NCBI GenBank assembly: GCA_016188575.1
Contig: JACPHN010000019.1
Coordinates: forward strand, 62,001-126,000
Length of the DNA stretch: 64,000 nucleotides
Direction of reading: 5' to 3'
Source of the DNA: Candidatus Schekmanbacteria bacterium
Lineage (GTDB): Bacteria > CSSED10-310 > JACPHN01
Part shown: one piece after another, positions 52,301-58,326 of the stretch
Position numbering within the stretch: the first letter of the stretch is position 1
How the letters are laid out: each line of letters begins with the position of its first letter
The notes under the pieces: generated by a model
What the model was told of the DNA's origin: nothing
The model's database searches: none
Seen by the model: only the letters and a program-made list of their open reading frames with translations
Translations under genes and position numbers: made by a program

Positions 52301-52781
52301 TGTGGTGTCGCCGGGTGACGTCGTGATCTACAACGTCGTTATCCGCAACGCCGGCAATGCGCAGGGCACGCTCGTCCGCTTCTACGACACGCCTGACGCA
52401 AACAGCTCAATTGTCCCTGGGTCCGTCAGCGCCACGGCAGGCGCGGTCGTGACCGGAAACGGCGCCGGTGACTCCTCCATCCAGGTCGACATTGGCACGC
52501 TCGCTGGCGGGGGGACCGATGCGGTGGTCGGCTTCCGCGTTCAGATCCACAGTCCAATGCCCGTGGGTGTGACGCGCATAATAAACCAGGGGACGATTGC
52601 CTCGGCCGAGCTCGGGACGCAGTACACGGATGACCCGAAGTTGGGTGGCAAGGCGGATCCGACAGGCTTTGACGTCTTCCCCGGGGTCTCTCCGGTTCCC
52701 GCTGCGGCCACGGCGCTGGCACTGCTGCTCGTGGCCGGCGGGATGACGGTGGCGATTGTTCGCCGCAGGAAGAAGGCCTGA
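40386..52781 (+). CDS. Giant DUF11-repeat surface protein with calcium-loop repeats and CTERM-like tail
   Basis: 4131 residues. The ATG at 40386 gives a long basic n-region then 'TAGAVAVAALLMALARAFA' (Sec signal); no strong ribosome-binding site is visible and the frame is open to 40209. Residues about 60-600 are a unique extracellular domain with Ca-loop-like 'DADGDGYRD'. From about 600 to 2000 come classic DUF11 (conserved surface repeat) modules. A Thr/Pro-rich linker follows (about 2010-2100), two more DUF11 modules, then twelve ~147-residue repeats (47409-52667). The tail 'SPVPAAATALALLLVAGGM' plus 'RRRKKA' resembles an exosortase sorting signal. Probably an elongated surface fibre or adhesin, which is inference. 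Confidence 0.88.
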   Translation: MDKWIGVSHVAPTSHESDRTRALGDHRGDRRRRTAGAVAVAALLMALARAFAAPYPPTWGTGTADEVNGPIHFSPAAWPSEPADAADCGVTCGDWKPYTRFQNDVNDPRTQDPSNGGTRPQNYVNIASSCIDKDLPSIYYNLYKDTANCAAEATECAGDVVMFRWRVEQIAQTYATGPSAGTYGSTDAWSSGLWTVLFDADGDGYRDVAAHLNGSSGSPSEQVDIIAGIWGNIPTQSIDYLSDPNIHLIAHNPTAFVGATNKILNFNGNPAAPTENWPNGSSETIWDYGTTRARPVYTSSCTEYFIDYQIPVRMLDASPTGPGATLTGPKITRSSPISMLFCTANSLNNPFQKDCALNRAWLSDPNKPAPFGDYLSFSKEEPYRQPIVASVTATGPNTCPGNYTLTATVQDTLAMVGGEVTRSVQAVDFYYWYDKDGDGTADSDDTGSAWTQITPGATPVGGTLNTWTLSWNATGLLKGRYLVGAQALDDMTLHDDDVPDAPIDNRTFSYLPGSSTAATQNQIYTNDWSWDGVTKTWGQGGNAGWITGEDTAFPAHSPGMSPGTSEDWYGNPNITGVQTAQVGVDLAVNTCGLSPSLTKSANPTLTTIGSPVDFTLTITNPLTTGIDVESVTDYLPSGFTYTSTDNTNSTLCAPACPNPTATGNDYTWTFATAITIPAGQSRTLLFSANAPEVTGTYANTASTAVTDYGDIPSAPVQISVGVPRLTIVKTASTLSANEGDTITYTITYANDSPINVTSALITDTIPDGLTYASCTGGCTCDDSPCGVGDTLTWTIGSLAAGEGPYSVTITGTVTNSYPGSATVPLQNTATIGSDQTDPASATASTFVNVPRPSLTIQKKSSVAMVAPPGNVTFTIDYANSGTGAASGVVITDTLPAGFTYVSNVGGGSETGGVVTWNIGALAAGAAASVSVTASAADPFQDTDPNPATNTATIDSNETSQVSATAQVGVTQGAQACSSFYFRPDTADVDFDGNQKIATKTPIPVPADTGASITVTAPVSGASWLEALRFYQDPATTSQTDFSGDLTTTIFIDRVNGQGLNIRTTVYDYDSSDGSRTILNSGGVPDIDSLTGSEKGERTLTTPLNGTLSASHRLLWVYEVRSNHASQTVDVQLQYNGTVTNAFSGGTAFADSRGAFCVTPPPNLTVDKRVDQALASAGDPLTYTIEFANTGQTDATGAAIVDALPAGVSFVSATLNGGAVAPTQVGQVLTFSSVSSASAAAGTVAGGGIGTLVISVTIDDALGAGISSLLNTATLSSNETTPVADTATTAVDGVVDAGSPNLVISKAADKTLLLPGDTVTYTLTVLNAGTASANNVVAKDDFPEQTHFAYQTCSTATGSCSEAPAGTLTWTIGTLTTGQSATATYAMKVGTGAPPAGPPTGVTELTNHGEVDSDETNLVASEDVIVSISTNPNLSIVKSVSPASPWAPGATVTYTLAVTNNGSGTATNVTAFDPVPAYTSFVAGSLKVDTATKTDAAGDDTGEFDAINNQAVFPLGALASGATASLELKARIVSPLPNGTTPIDNGASVIASNAAGRQDTEPGTADAAPQLTVNKSGPSSHPLPATTLSTDASSGATTVFVSDTSRLTAGQYIRIGSTTAVVAAVAGSAVTLDTGLGAAASAGDPVLSSFTYSMAYQNTGNADAANVSLTDPLPAGVLYISSSPAATTAPSQGANGTVTWDIGTLSAGAAGTVQVTVLATAAGARDNQATLSDSVYCTGAEPPAECLGSVITAVGGLVVSKVTSTPVVAASTGIPLNWATWTITVANSTATEATPVDVIDVLPAGFTYKTGTTTIDGSGAADPVLDGGDAGRPKWTVSVPANGSVQIGFDAEIAESVGAATYQNEVLIGADGFGVVPFDYLSTTAEDVTVLGTDQGILVGKIYRDDGQTSGSLDINDARYANVAAVLSRNAASCPYPPTAASAYSADCRYAYTDTSGELSVTVPTGSWTVDFQEGTGDMPGGLSLVVGTDPTVVTVASQAIATDENGYLDVTATPTPTPSPTVTVTPTPTATVTATSTPTVTPTPPVWTPSATPTATSTASPTATTTVTPSATPTPTATSTNPPGTPTPTATPTPSTDIAVTIAVDDPSPTEGQTIQYTVSATNNGPDGASGVSLTVALPAGVTFVSASTAAGAYAAGTELWTIGGLGVRQSVSLIITATVNAGTAGSTLDTAAVLASVSPDDTNATNDSDMATITVQSALIRIDKEVDNTNPAEGGPFSYRITVTNDGPDDASGVQVTDVLPAGAVYISDAATTGSYDSGSGLWSVGSLANGTSATLTITVVAGPGTVLTTLTNCAVITSATPVAPPGSDEDDCVDVDVVGTPALTAEKVDALANDADGSGAFSPGDTIEYTVTITNTGNAPATSVAFTDLPGANTGLVAGTVTTTTGSVTSGNAAGDTAVGVAAGDLLPAQVVTITFEVTIDNPLPDGVTWVANQGFVATTELPTASTDDPDASGSTDPTVTPVTVAPTLLVDKAVSLADDVDGDGIASPGDILHYTVTIRNSGNGPATNVVFTDEPDPNTVLTNGSVTTSSGSVTSGNAAGDTAVAVEIPAIAGGSATVTVDFDVEIASALPAGVTQIRNQGFVDCDELPPACSDDPLLAGACDPTQVPVTAAPRLAVQKTATLFADSDANGLASPGDEILYTVTIVNAGNAAASSVTFTDTPDANTELVPGSVQTSSGSVISGNGQGDAQLFVAVGTLLGGGGQAVISFRVTLDDPLPAGTTAVANQGIVTSDNHPATCSDDPAVGGNCDPTTTPVAAAPLLSSSKSAVLAADNDADGVASPGDELRYAVTIVNNGNSSATSVTFRDSPGANTALVVGSVESDRGTVLAGNTAGDTTIDVALGALPGGGAAATVSFRVLVASPLPAGVTSVANQGFVTSSEQPTVCTDDPRLDGQCDPTVTPLIAAPKLDVLKTASLLADLGGDGQASPGDVILYMVQIVNTGNAPASGLTFTDIPDANTTLLAGSVLSDLGTVLSGNNAGDATVAVALGTLPGNGAGATISFAVAIDSPLPAGVSRVANQGILTADNHPEVPSDDPATPTSDDPTVTPVTASPRLSASKTAVLFIDADGDGFASAGDTLLYAVTIANSGNQAATGVYFQDAPDNNTTLVAGTVQTSRGTVVAGNGGGDREAQVDVGTIPAERSAAITFQVTINAPLPEGVTRVRNQGFAYSDTEPAVPTDDPESPPADDPTETPVTVGPRLAVTKTSTLYADNDVDGMPSQGDELQYRVVLANAGAAPATAVVFDDVPDSNTTLVVGTVLTSAGTVLVGNDAGDTSVSVDVGTLPAGGGAAIVTFRVEIIAPLPAGSSVIRNSGLTRSDELPPTCSDDPRQAGECDPTTDPVVPLPIVEATKTDYLGGDNDANGIVSPGDRLLYVVTVANIGNVSATGVQYRDVLDRNTALVPGTVQSTSGTVVSGNNAGDTSVGVDIAAIAAGESVRIAFEALIASPLPSGIHAVVNHGIVLGDNFPGEPTNDPDTAVDDDPTVTPVTAVPLLDAGKVDRLATDADANGVASPGDTVAYTVTIANIGNAPATNVVFGDVPDLNTALLVGSVTTTSGSVAAGNSAGDTQVQVTVGTIPPGGAAIITFSVVIDNPLADGVQRLLNQGYVRADETPEVLTDDPDTSAPEDPTETPLIAAPNVQATKVDIIAVDADSDSLLGSGDTLAYVVTLANIGTAAASNVTFTDVPDGNTTLVVGSVQTGAGSVTSGNDAGDTGVAVQVGVIPAGSLVQISFLVTINTPLPVGVTHVVNQGVAAGDNIANVPTDDPDTITGQDPTLTPVAATPELAATKTDTLAIDSNGDGLANAGETLLYVVTIQNTGNGTATNATFADSPDANTLLVAGSVQTSTGSVTTGNGAGDTVVAVNIGALAPQAIVHISFRAQLVDPFPVGVTQVANQGVISSAELPPLLTDDPDLPADDDPTVTPLTLSPLLSAAKRAYFCVDNDQNGVVSPGDVVIYNVVIRNAGNAQGTLVRFYDTPDANSSIVPGSVSATAGAVVTGNGAGDSSIQVDIGTLAGGGTDAVVGFRVQIHSPMPVGVTRIINQGTIASAELGTQYTDDPKLGGKADPTGFDVFPGVSPVPAAATALALLLVAGGMTVAIVRRRKKA
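46420..46676. repeat. Thr/Pro-rich linker-coding repeat
   Basis: Short tandem codon blocks (ACGCCGACG, ACGGCAACG types) encode 'TPTPSPTVTVTPTPTATVTA' and similar for about 85 residues inside the giant DUF11 gene. Typical of an extended, possibly O-glycosylated spacer. Confidence 0.8.
47409..52667. repeat. Twelve tandem ~440-bp repeats encoding DUF11 units with calcium-like loops
   Basis: Unit starts lie near 47409, 47847, 48288, 48729, 49170, 49611, 50049, 50487, 50928, 51366, 51807 and 52242. Each unit opens with a K-x8-D-x-D-x-D/N-G-x5-D loop ('DADGDGFASAGD', 'DNDANGIVSPGD', 'DADANGVASPGD'), continues with 'YTVTIxNxGNxxAT' and 'NTxLVxGSVxTSxGSV', and ends in 'DDP...DPTVTPVT'. The nucleotide units have diverged, so the expansion is old. 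Confidence 0.85.
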
Positions 52782-52922
52782 AGGTCGCGAAGCTGCTCGG
52801 GTGTGGCGCGATGCGTCGGCGTGGCTGAGGTCACGTCAGTCGCGCCGGACCTCTCTGACGGCGGGCCCGGAGCTTGACCCCGCCGCGGCCAGTCCTTGGG
52901 ATAGGCGCTCAGGAGCCTCTGG

Positions 52923-54416
52923 ATGCTGGATCGCCTGGAAGGAGGAAGCGACGTGGAGGTTTTCTCGGGTCCCGACGGCTGGATGGAAACGGTCGGTATC
53001 GAGACGTTCAACGATCTCCGGACGCATGGCGTGGAGCTTACGCCCGAATTGCGCAAGCGGTTCAGCAGCATCCTGGGGGACTGGATGGTGCAACCGGATA
53101 CGGAGCTGGCGGTGGCCTTCCGCCCCGTGAGCCCCGGCGAGTACGGAGTCGGCCTGACGGCGAACCAGTCGCTGGCGGTGGTCCACCCGCACAGCACGAG
53201 CGCGTACGTGAAGCCGAAGGCGGACCGGCCGCAGGCGACGTTCCTGGCAAGACTCTTTCATGGATTACCCGCCATGGCGCTGGCGCCCGGGGGCCAGACG
53301 CTGTCGCCCGAGGTCCATGCCGCCGCCACTGTGCTCTGGTACCTGTACCGGATGGAGGCGACGCTCATCGAGCTCTTCGACTGGGAGACGTCGGTGGTCA
53401 ACGTGCGGCGCTTCGGCGACCCGGCGCGCGCGCACGCGGCACAGCCGGCCGTGACCGGGGCACCGGGCGGTGCGGCCCAGCCGGCCGAACCGCGGCCGGC
53501 GCCGGTCAGCCCTCCAGGCAAGCTCCCCCAGGCGCTGCTCGACCGCCAGCGGACGATCCGAGGACAGTTCGTCGCGTGCCTGTTCATGGACGATCCGCGC
53601 CTCCTCCAGTACCTCACGTCCCTCGAGACCCATGGCGGTCTGGCGCCGCTGTTGCACGGTCTGCTGCAGAGGCCCATGGGAGTGCCGGAGGTGACGACGG
53701 AGGTCGAAGGCCGGCAGGCGGTGGCAGCGCGGCTGCGCTGGATCGGCGGGCAGATCCCGCCGCAGGACGTCGCCGCGGGGTTCAACGTCAAGTACGGCTG
53801 GCAGAGCGGAGCGCCCGCCGAGGCGCTCGTCAAGTCCCTTGGGCTCACGGGACCCGGCTCCGGCTCTCCGACGCACCCGGCGGACCCGAAACGTCCGTCA
53901 CCGGTCCTGGCCGCCGTGGCGCAGCCGGCGGTGACCCCGCAGGTGCTCGGCACAGTGATCGGCGCGTTGCTGCAGGGCCGCCGCGCGGTCCAGTCGCTCA
54001 TGGGCTACGGCGACGCCGAGCTGATGAAGTTCGCGCGGCGGGCCTGGCACCTCTGCAAGGAGAAGGGGCCCGGACTCGCTCTGGCGATTTCCGAGGCGAT
54101 GCTCCTGCTGCGGCCGGACGAGCCCTACTTCTGGCACTTGCAGGGCGCGATCAGCGCGCTGGACGGGGACCACGACCGCGCGCTCGGCCAGTTCCGCGAG
54201 GCCTGCGAGCGTAATCCACGGGACGTATGCTCGGCGAGCGCCATCCACGAGATCCTGTTGCGGCGGGGCGAGCACGAGCGTGCCGCCGACGTTCTCGAGC
54301 GCCTCGTGGCACCATCTGCCGGCGAGGGCGCGGTGGCCACCGGGCCAGCCCAGTGCCTGGCGCTCAACCGTCAGCGGCTCCTGGTCACCTACCTCATCAA
54401 GCAGCCGTGGAACTGA
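52923..54416 (+). CDS. Unknown protein with C-terminal TPR-like region
   Basis: 497 residues, no signal peptide. The ATG at 52923 follows AGGAG by 7 bases. The N-terminal ~130 residues are globular ('FSGPDGWMETVGIETFNDLR', 'AVAFRPVSPGEYGVGL'); a Pro/Ala linker follows ('PAEPRPAPVSPPGKLP'); the middle is helical; the C-terminal ~110 are TPR-like ('LHLxGAI' type: 'FWHLQGAISALDGDHDRALG', 'ILLRRGEHERAADVLERLVA'). An alternative plus frame (52874-54214) has poor composition and is rejected. No family is recognised. It is convergent with the betagamma-crystallin gene. Confidence 0.7.
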   Translation: MLDRLEGGSDVEVFSGPDGWMETVGIETFNDLRTHGVELTPELRKRFSSILGDWMVQPDTELAVAFRPVSPGEYGVGLTANQSLAVVHPHSTSAYVKPKADRPQATFLARLFHGLPAMALAPGGQTLSPEVHAAATVLWYLYRMEATLIELFDWETSVVNVRRFGDPARAHAAQPAVTGAPGGAAQPAEPRPAPVSPPGKLPQALLDRQRTIRGQFVACLFMDDPRLLQYLTSLETHGGLAPLLHGLLQRPMGVPEVTTEVEGRQAVAARLRWIGGQIPPQDVAAGFNVKYGWQSGAPAEALVKSLGLTGPGSGSPTHPADPKRPSPVLAAVAQPAVTPQVLGTVIGALLQGRRAVQSLMGYGDAELMKFARRAWHLCKEKGPGLALAISEAMLLLRPDEPYFWHLQGAISALDGDHDRALGQFREACERNPRDVCSASAIHEILLRRGEHERAADVLERLVAPSAGEGAVATGPAQCLALNRQRLLVTYLIKQPWN

Positions 54417-54614
54417 AGCCGTGGGGGAATGAGGCGAGCGATCGGCGAACGAGCGCCGGAAGCGCCGGCCGCTCGGAAACGCGTGCGCCTCGGCCGGGCG
54501 ACCCGCGACCGAGGCTCACTTGGTTGGGCGGCGACCTCACCCGCGCGCCCCAGACGCTCCGGCGGTCCGCGCTACGCGTGATGGCGGCATCCGGGAGCGG
54601 TGGCGGCTTGCCGT

Positions 54615-55940
54615 CTACAGCCGCGAGGGATCGTCGACCCGCGAGTGCTTGAGGTCGACGTCGTCTCTGTTCCCATCGTTGTCGAGTATGATCCAGTGGA
54701 TCTGCCCCGTGACCCCCGGGGCACTGCCGTCGTCGAGGTCCCAAAGCGTGATGCCCTCGATCTCCATTCCGTACCACGGCGCATAGCCATCCGGGTCGTC
54801 TTCGACATCGGGATCGAGGTACTGCACGAGGTACCCCGTCAGGCCCGCGAGCTTGAAGACATAGACGCCCGGGTCATAGTACGTGCCGGCCTTGTACGTT
54901 TCCTGCGAAGTGCTCACGTAGAGGTAGCCGTTCTCCGAAATATCGGTACCTTGCCAGCCGTCGAAGTAGTAGTCGAGGTAGATGCTGTAAAGAGGCGCAA
55001 TCGCCGCGCCGTTGGCGAAGCTCCGGTCGTATACGCGAACCACGCTGCTGTGCTGCTCGCCCGCGTACATCAGACCCGTCTGCGGGTGGATCGTCACCCA
55101 GGGCACGTTGCGCTGGTTCGCCAGGCGGCAGTAGCGGACGAAATTCAGCTCCCGGTCGTACACGTAGATGCGTGCCTCCTGGGAGTAGCCCTCGAATCCC
55201 CAGTTGTCGACCGCTGCAAAGACCTCGCCGTTGTGGTAGGAGATGTCGCCGATGTGCTGCATCCCGTCGCGCACGTCGGCTTTTCTCGTGTAGTCGTTGG
55301 AGCTGAGGTAGGTCTCGACGGGATACTTGAAGACATGCCAGCGGTTCGAGATATACCAGGCATCGCTATCGTGCGTGATCCCGTTCGCTTCCTCCGACCA
55401 GTCGTTCTCCCGTTCATCTGGGTAGGTGGTCAACTCCTCGTAGTCCGACCAGATGAGCGTGGCCTTCCGAACCTCGACGGAGGAGATTCGATCGTTGAAC
55501 CAGTTGTTGGTGTAGTCCCAGAAGCTGTTGGGGGATGCGGGGTAGTGCTTGCAAGTTCCCTGGAAGAAGGCGTGCTCGCACACAGTTGCTTCATAGCCCG
55601 GCGTGGTGGAGAGCGACGAGATGCTGTCATTCATCGAGGCCCCCTGCGGCCAGGTGTTGTTGCTCAGGTCAAGGTCCGTCCCGCTCGGGCGAAACGTCAG
55701 GCAGGGGTTCCCGAGGTACTGGTGCTTGCAGAGCGTTACGCCCTCCTGGGCGGCCGTGAGCCCGGTGGCGACGAGGTCGGCGAGGGTCAGGACGGTCCCC
55801 AGGACGAGGATCGTGACCGTCCGCGCCGCCGCGGCAGCCGTTGCGGCCACCTGGCGGGCAGGCGCGCCTGGGGTCGCATCCGCGAGCGAACGAACGTGCA
55901 TCCGGGAGGTTGCCGGCGTGGCGAAGTGATTGGCTGTCAT
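54615..55940 (-). CDS. Exported betagamma-crystallin / beta-propeller protein
   Basis: 441 residues. The ATG at 55940 follows AAGGA. A membrane anchor or signal ('RTVTILVLGTVLTLADLVAT') precedes a betagamma-crystallin domain: two Greek-key motifs starting 'VTLCKHQYLGNPCLTF' and 'ATVCEHAFFQGTCKHYP', each ending in the calcium double-clamp 'NDSISS' and 'NDRISS'. From about residue 180 a beta-propeller-like region follows ('WSEEANGITHDSDAWYISNR', 'VPWVTIHPQTGLMYAGEQHS', 'YLYVSTSQETYKAGTYYDPG'). Microbial betagamma-crystallins are calcium-binding, and some act as peptidase inhibitors or toxins. Function here is unknown. The C-terminus is hydrophilic with no CTERM signal. Confidence 0.78.
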   Translation of the reverse strand: MTANHFATPATSRMHVRSLADATPGAPARQVAATAAAAARTVTILVLGTVLTLADLVATGLTAAQEGVTLCKHQYLGNPCLTFRPSGTDLDLSNNTWPQGASMNDSISSLSTTPGYEATVCEHAFFQGTCKHYPASPNSFWDYTNNWFNDRISSVEVRKATLIWSDYEELTTYPDERENDWSEEANGITHDSDAWYISNRWHVFKYPVETYLSSNDYTRKADVRDGMQHIGDISYHNGEVFAAVDNWGFEGYSQEARIYVYDRELNFVRYCRLANQRNVPWVTIHPQTGLMYAGEQHSSVVRVYDRSFANGAAIAPLYSIYLDYYFDGWQGTDISENGYLYVSTSQETYKAGTYYDPGVYVFKLAGLTGYLVQYLDPDVEDDPDGYAPWYGMEIEGITLWDLDDGSAPGVTGQIHWIILDNDGNRDDVDLKHSRVDDPSRL

Positions 55941-56471
55941 CGTCGTGTTCCTTGATCGGTGTTGCGGTTTAACCGTCCTGGGGACAGAGATGCAAGGGCC
56001 GTGCCGGCTTCCGGACTGGCCTGAAGACGCCGGAGCACCGCGCTCTTGGAGCCCGTGCCTTGCACGCGTCGACGATTTGCATTGCGAAATCGCGAGGATT
56101 GCAGCAACGGCGCTTTCTGTGCGCTTTCGTGCAGGGATGACCGGCCGCCGCTCCCGTTTCGGCCAGGTTGCATCTGCATGGAGTAGATCGCTTGCTGAAG
56201 TCTACCCCACCGTGAAGACCACGGATCGCCCAGTTTCCGTGGATCCGGATCGTTCTCGTTCATGCATGCCAGTGACCGTGGGCCAACTCCTGACTCGAGG
56301 ATCCCTTCGACGGAGCCCGCCCACAGGGGCTCCGACTTCCTCTCGAATCACGTCTCTCGACGGCTCGCTTTCCTGGGGAGATGGGGGCGACCCGGCTATC
56401 CTTTCGCCTACCGGAATCCCCCCGATCCTGCCTTCTCCCCGGCCCTGCTTCTTTCCGGATTCCTACCGGGG
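55941..56471. other. 531-base region without a supported gene
   Basis: Lies between the start of the betagamma-crystallin gene and the stop of the Gly-rich gene at 56472, both minus strand. It would carry the leader and promoter of the crystallin gene; a TTGCAT/TTAAAC pair near 55968-55996 is weak. No repeat or RNA structure was convincing. Confidence 0.4.
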
Positions 56472-57785
56472 CTACACCGCTCCCGCGTCCGGATCGGGGA
56501 TGGCGAACGGCCCCTCCTTCGACTTGACGAACAGCGGGTTGTCCGTCGGGTTGGAGTAGTTGCTCGGATAGAGCGTCCCGCCGGACCACCCCAGGCCGTC
56601 GACCGGGTTCGGGTCTCCGTCCGGGCTCCACGGGTTGACCTGGTTGTCCTGGCCCACGCGGCCGGGCAAACGGCCCTCGCCGTCGTCCTCGCCATGGGGG
56701 CCCGGAGTGAAGGTGCCCGCGGTGACGCCCACGGGGCCGCCAAGGCTACTGCCTCGCAACACGAAACGCTCGTTGGTACCGTCGGGGTCGCACTGGTCTT
56801 CCGTGTCTGGGGGCGGGTCACCGCTGTTGTCGGAATCGTCTACCTTGTCGCTTCCACCGTCGTCCTTGTTGCCGTCAGCCTTCTCGTTGTTCTCCTTCGC
56901 CTTCGCATAATCGTTCATCTTCTCCAGCATTTCGTCCTGCTCCTTGAGGCCCGCCACGCAGACCGCGGTGGCCAGGAGGTTGCCGCCCGTAAGGGTGAGG
57001 CATGCCGCCGCCTTGATGGCGTCATAGGTGCCGCCCGAGCTAGCTTGGTCGCCCGGCAAGCCAACAATGTCTGGGCCCACGGAACCTCCTCCGCCCGGGT
57101 TCTCCGCGGACCCCAGCCCCTGATCCGGGTGGAACTGGCTCGGATCGAAGTTCCCCTGCTCGGGTCCGCCTCCGCCAATCAACCCGTCTTCCTTGGTGAG
57201 CCCGCCGCCGGGGAGATGACCGACGTTCGGTCCCCCTCCCACTTGCAGGCCGTCGGCGAACCCCGGGTCCAGACCCGGCATCTTGCCCGCCTTGTCGCCT
57301 GGGCCACCCGGAAGGATTGCCTGACCGAAGATGGCGCCTTCGGCGAGGTACCCGAGCCGCCCCGAACCCAGCCCGGGCGGCGGGGCCACCACCTGGGTGT
57401 GCTGTTGGGTGCTCGTCTTCGGAATGCCGCCCACCTCCACGTTGGCGAGCGCATCATCCATGCTCACCTGCGCCGTGAGCCCGCTCCCCGAAACGACGGG
57501 CCGGGTGACGTTGACCACCGCCGGTTCGAGCGGCTGCGCCTGCGTGCTTGGCTGCTGGCCTCCGATGGCGTACTTGTCGATCTGCCGGGCCTGCTCGTAG
57601 ACGTCGGCGCTTTCGCCCTTGGGCTGCAGCGGAGCGACTCCGGTCTGACCCATCGGCGGGGCTACACCGACGGCAGCCGCCGGAGCGGGCGGGCCGCCCG
57701 CAGGCGGCTGCGAAGACGTCTGCGCGGCTTGCGCCTGGGCCTCGAGCATCCGTGCCGCGATACTGTCCTGAACCTTGCTGACCAT
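56472..57785 (-). CDS. Gly/Asp-rich protein of unknown family, paralogue A
   Basis: 437 residues from an ATG 8 bases after GGAGGG. No Sec signal. It shares three ordered motifs with the smaller protein encoded just upstream: N-terminal 'MVSKVQDSIAARM' (partner 'MIRKIQDSLVGPL'), 'VYEQARQIDKYAIGG' (partner 'VYEQAAAIDKYGLGG') and 'VSMDDALANVEVGG' (partner 'ISIEDALAELTTGS'). The extra C-terminal ~290 residues are Gly/Pro/Asp-rich with one hydrophobic segment ('KAAACLTLTGGNLLATAVCV', about 260-280) and acidic runs ('DKVDDSDNSGDPPPDTEDQC'). No domain is recognised. The lack of a Sec signal with an amphipathic start would be compatible with non-classical export; that is speculation. Confidence 0.6.
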   Translation of the reverse strand: MVSKVQDSIAARMLEAQAQAAQTSSQPPAGGPPAPAAAVGVAPPMGQTGVAPLQPKGESADVYEQARQIDKYAIGGQQPSTQAQPLEPAVVNVTRPVVSGSGLTAQVSMDDALANVEVGGIPKTSTQQHTQVVAPPPGLGSGRLGYLAEGAIFGQAILPGGPGDKAGKMPGLDPGFADGLQVGGGPNVGHLPGGGLTKEDGLIGGGGPEQGNFDPSQFHPDQGLGSAENPGGGGSVGPDIVGLPGDQASSGGTYDAIKAAACLTLTGGNLLATAVCVAGLKEQDEMLEKMNDYAKAKENNEKADGNKDDGGSDKVDDSDNSGDPPPDTEDQCDPDGTNERFVLRGSSLGGPVGVTAGTFTPGPHGEDDGEGRLPGRVGQDNQVNPWSPDGDPNPVDGLGWSGGTLYPSNYSNPTDNPLFVKSKEGPFAIPDPDAGAV

Positions 57786-57816
57786 CCTTCAACCCTCCAA
57801 GTTGTGCGAAGCTCTC

Positions 57817-58326
57817 CTAGTGTCTGACCTGCTGCGTCGGCGTCGGAGCGGCTTGCTGCGACGTCTGCTCATCGGGCGTGCTCCCGGTGGTCAACTCCGC
57901 AAGCGCATCCTCGATCGAGATGCCGGTGAGTGCTGGATCGACGGGCGCCCAATCGTCCGAAACCAGGGCCGAGTCCAGCCCGAACCCTGGTCCGGATTGA
58001 GCGGCCTTTGCGGCGTGGCGGTGACCGCCAAGCCCGTACTTGTCGATGGCCGCGGCCTGCTCGTAGACGCCTGAGTTGAGCGGTCGCTCGCCAGCGAGCT
58101 CCGTACCGCCGTCCGGCGCCGAGGTTCCCTCGAGGTGCGGATCGACGCCTCGCGGTCGCTCCGGCGCACTCCCGGTGAGCGGCCCGCGGTCGTTGCCCGG
58201 CGCCACCGGCTCCAACTCACCGTCCGAGGCCTTCGGCGCCCGCGGTTCCCGCCGACCAACCTCCATCGCCTCTGCCCCGGCGGCGGACAGCGGTCCGACC
58301 AGACTATCCTGGATCTTGCGAATCAT
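57817..58326 (-). CDS. Protein of unknown family, paralogue B
   Basis: 169 residues. The ATG at 58326 ('MIRKIQDSLVGPLSAAGAEA') follows GAGGAGA by 6 bases, so the longer frame from 58428 is rejected. The three motifs shared with paralogue A appear in the same order, connected by low-complexity Pro/Gly/Glu sequence, and the C-terminus is Gln/Thr-rich ('PDEQTSQQAAPTPTQQVRH'). 31 bases separate it from paralogue A, with the same strand, so they form an operon. It has no signal peptide and no recognisable family. Its compact size suggests the shared motifs are the functional core. Confidence 0.6.
   Translation of the reverse strand: MIRKIQDSLVGPLSAAGAEAMEVGRREPRAPKASDGELEPVAPGNDRGPLTGSAPERPRGVDPHLEGTSAPDGGTELAGERPLNSGVYEQAAAIDKYGLGGHRHAAKAAQSGPGFGLDSALVSDDWAPVDPALTGISIEDALAELTTGSTPDEQTSQQAAPTPTQQVRH

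Noticed and set aside
47409-52667. Tandem DNA repeats considered as a CRISPR or minisatellite
   Set aside because: They are diverged, in frame, and encode regular DUF11 modules, so they are protein repeats.
52874-54214. 446-residue plus-strand open frame
   Set aside because: Overlaps the 497-residue gene in another frame; composition is Arg/Pro/Gly-rich with no pattern, and the start has no good ribosome-binding site.
55950-56110. Possible GEMM (c-di-GMP) riboswitch upstream of the betagamma-crystallin gene
   Set aside because: A fragment resembling 'GACGCGTGCAAGGCACGG' occurs, but the paired GGCAAACC helix and the conserved loop are absent.
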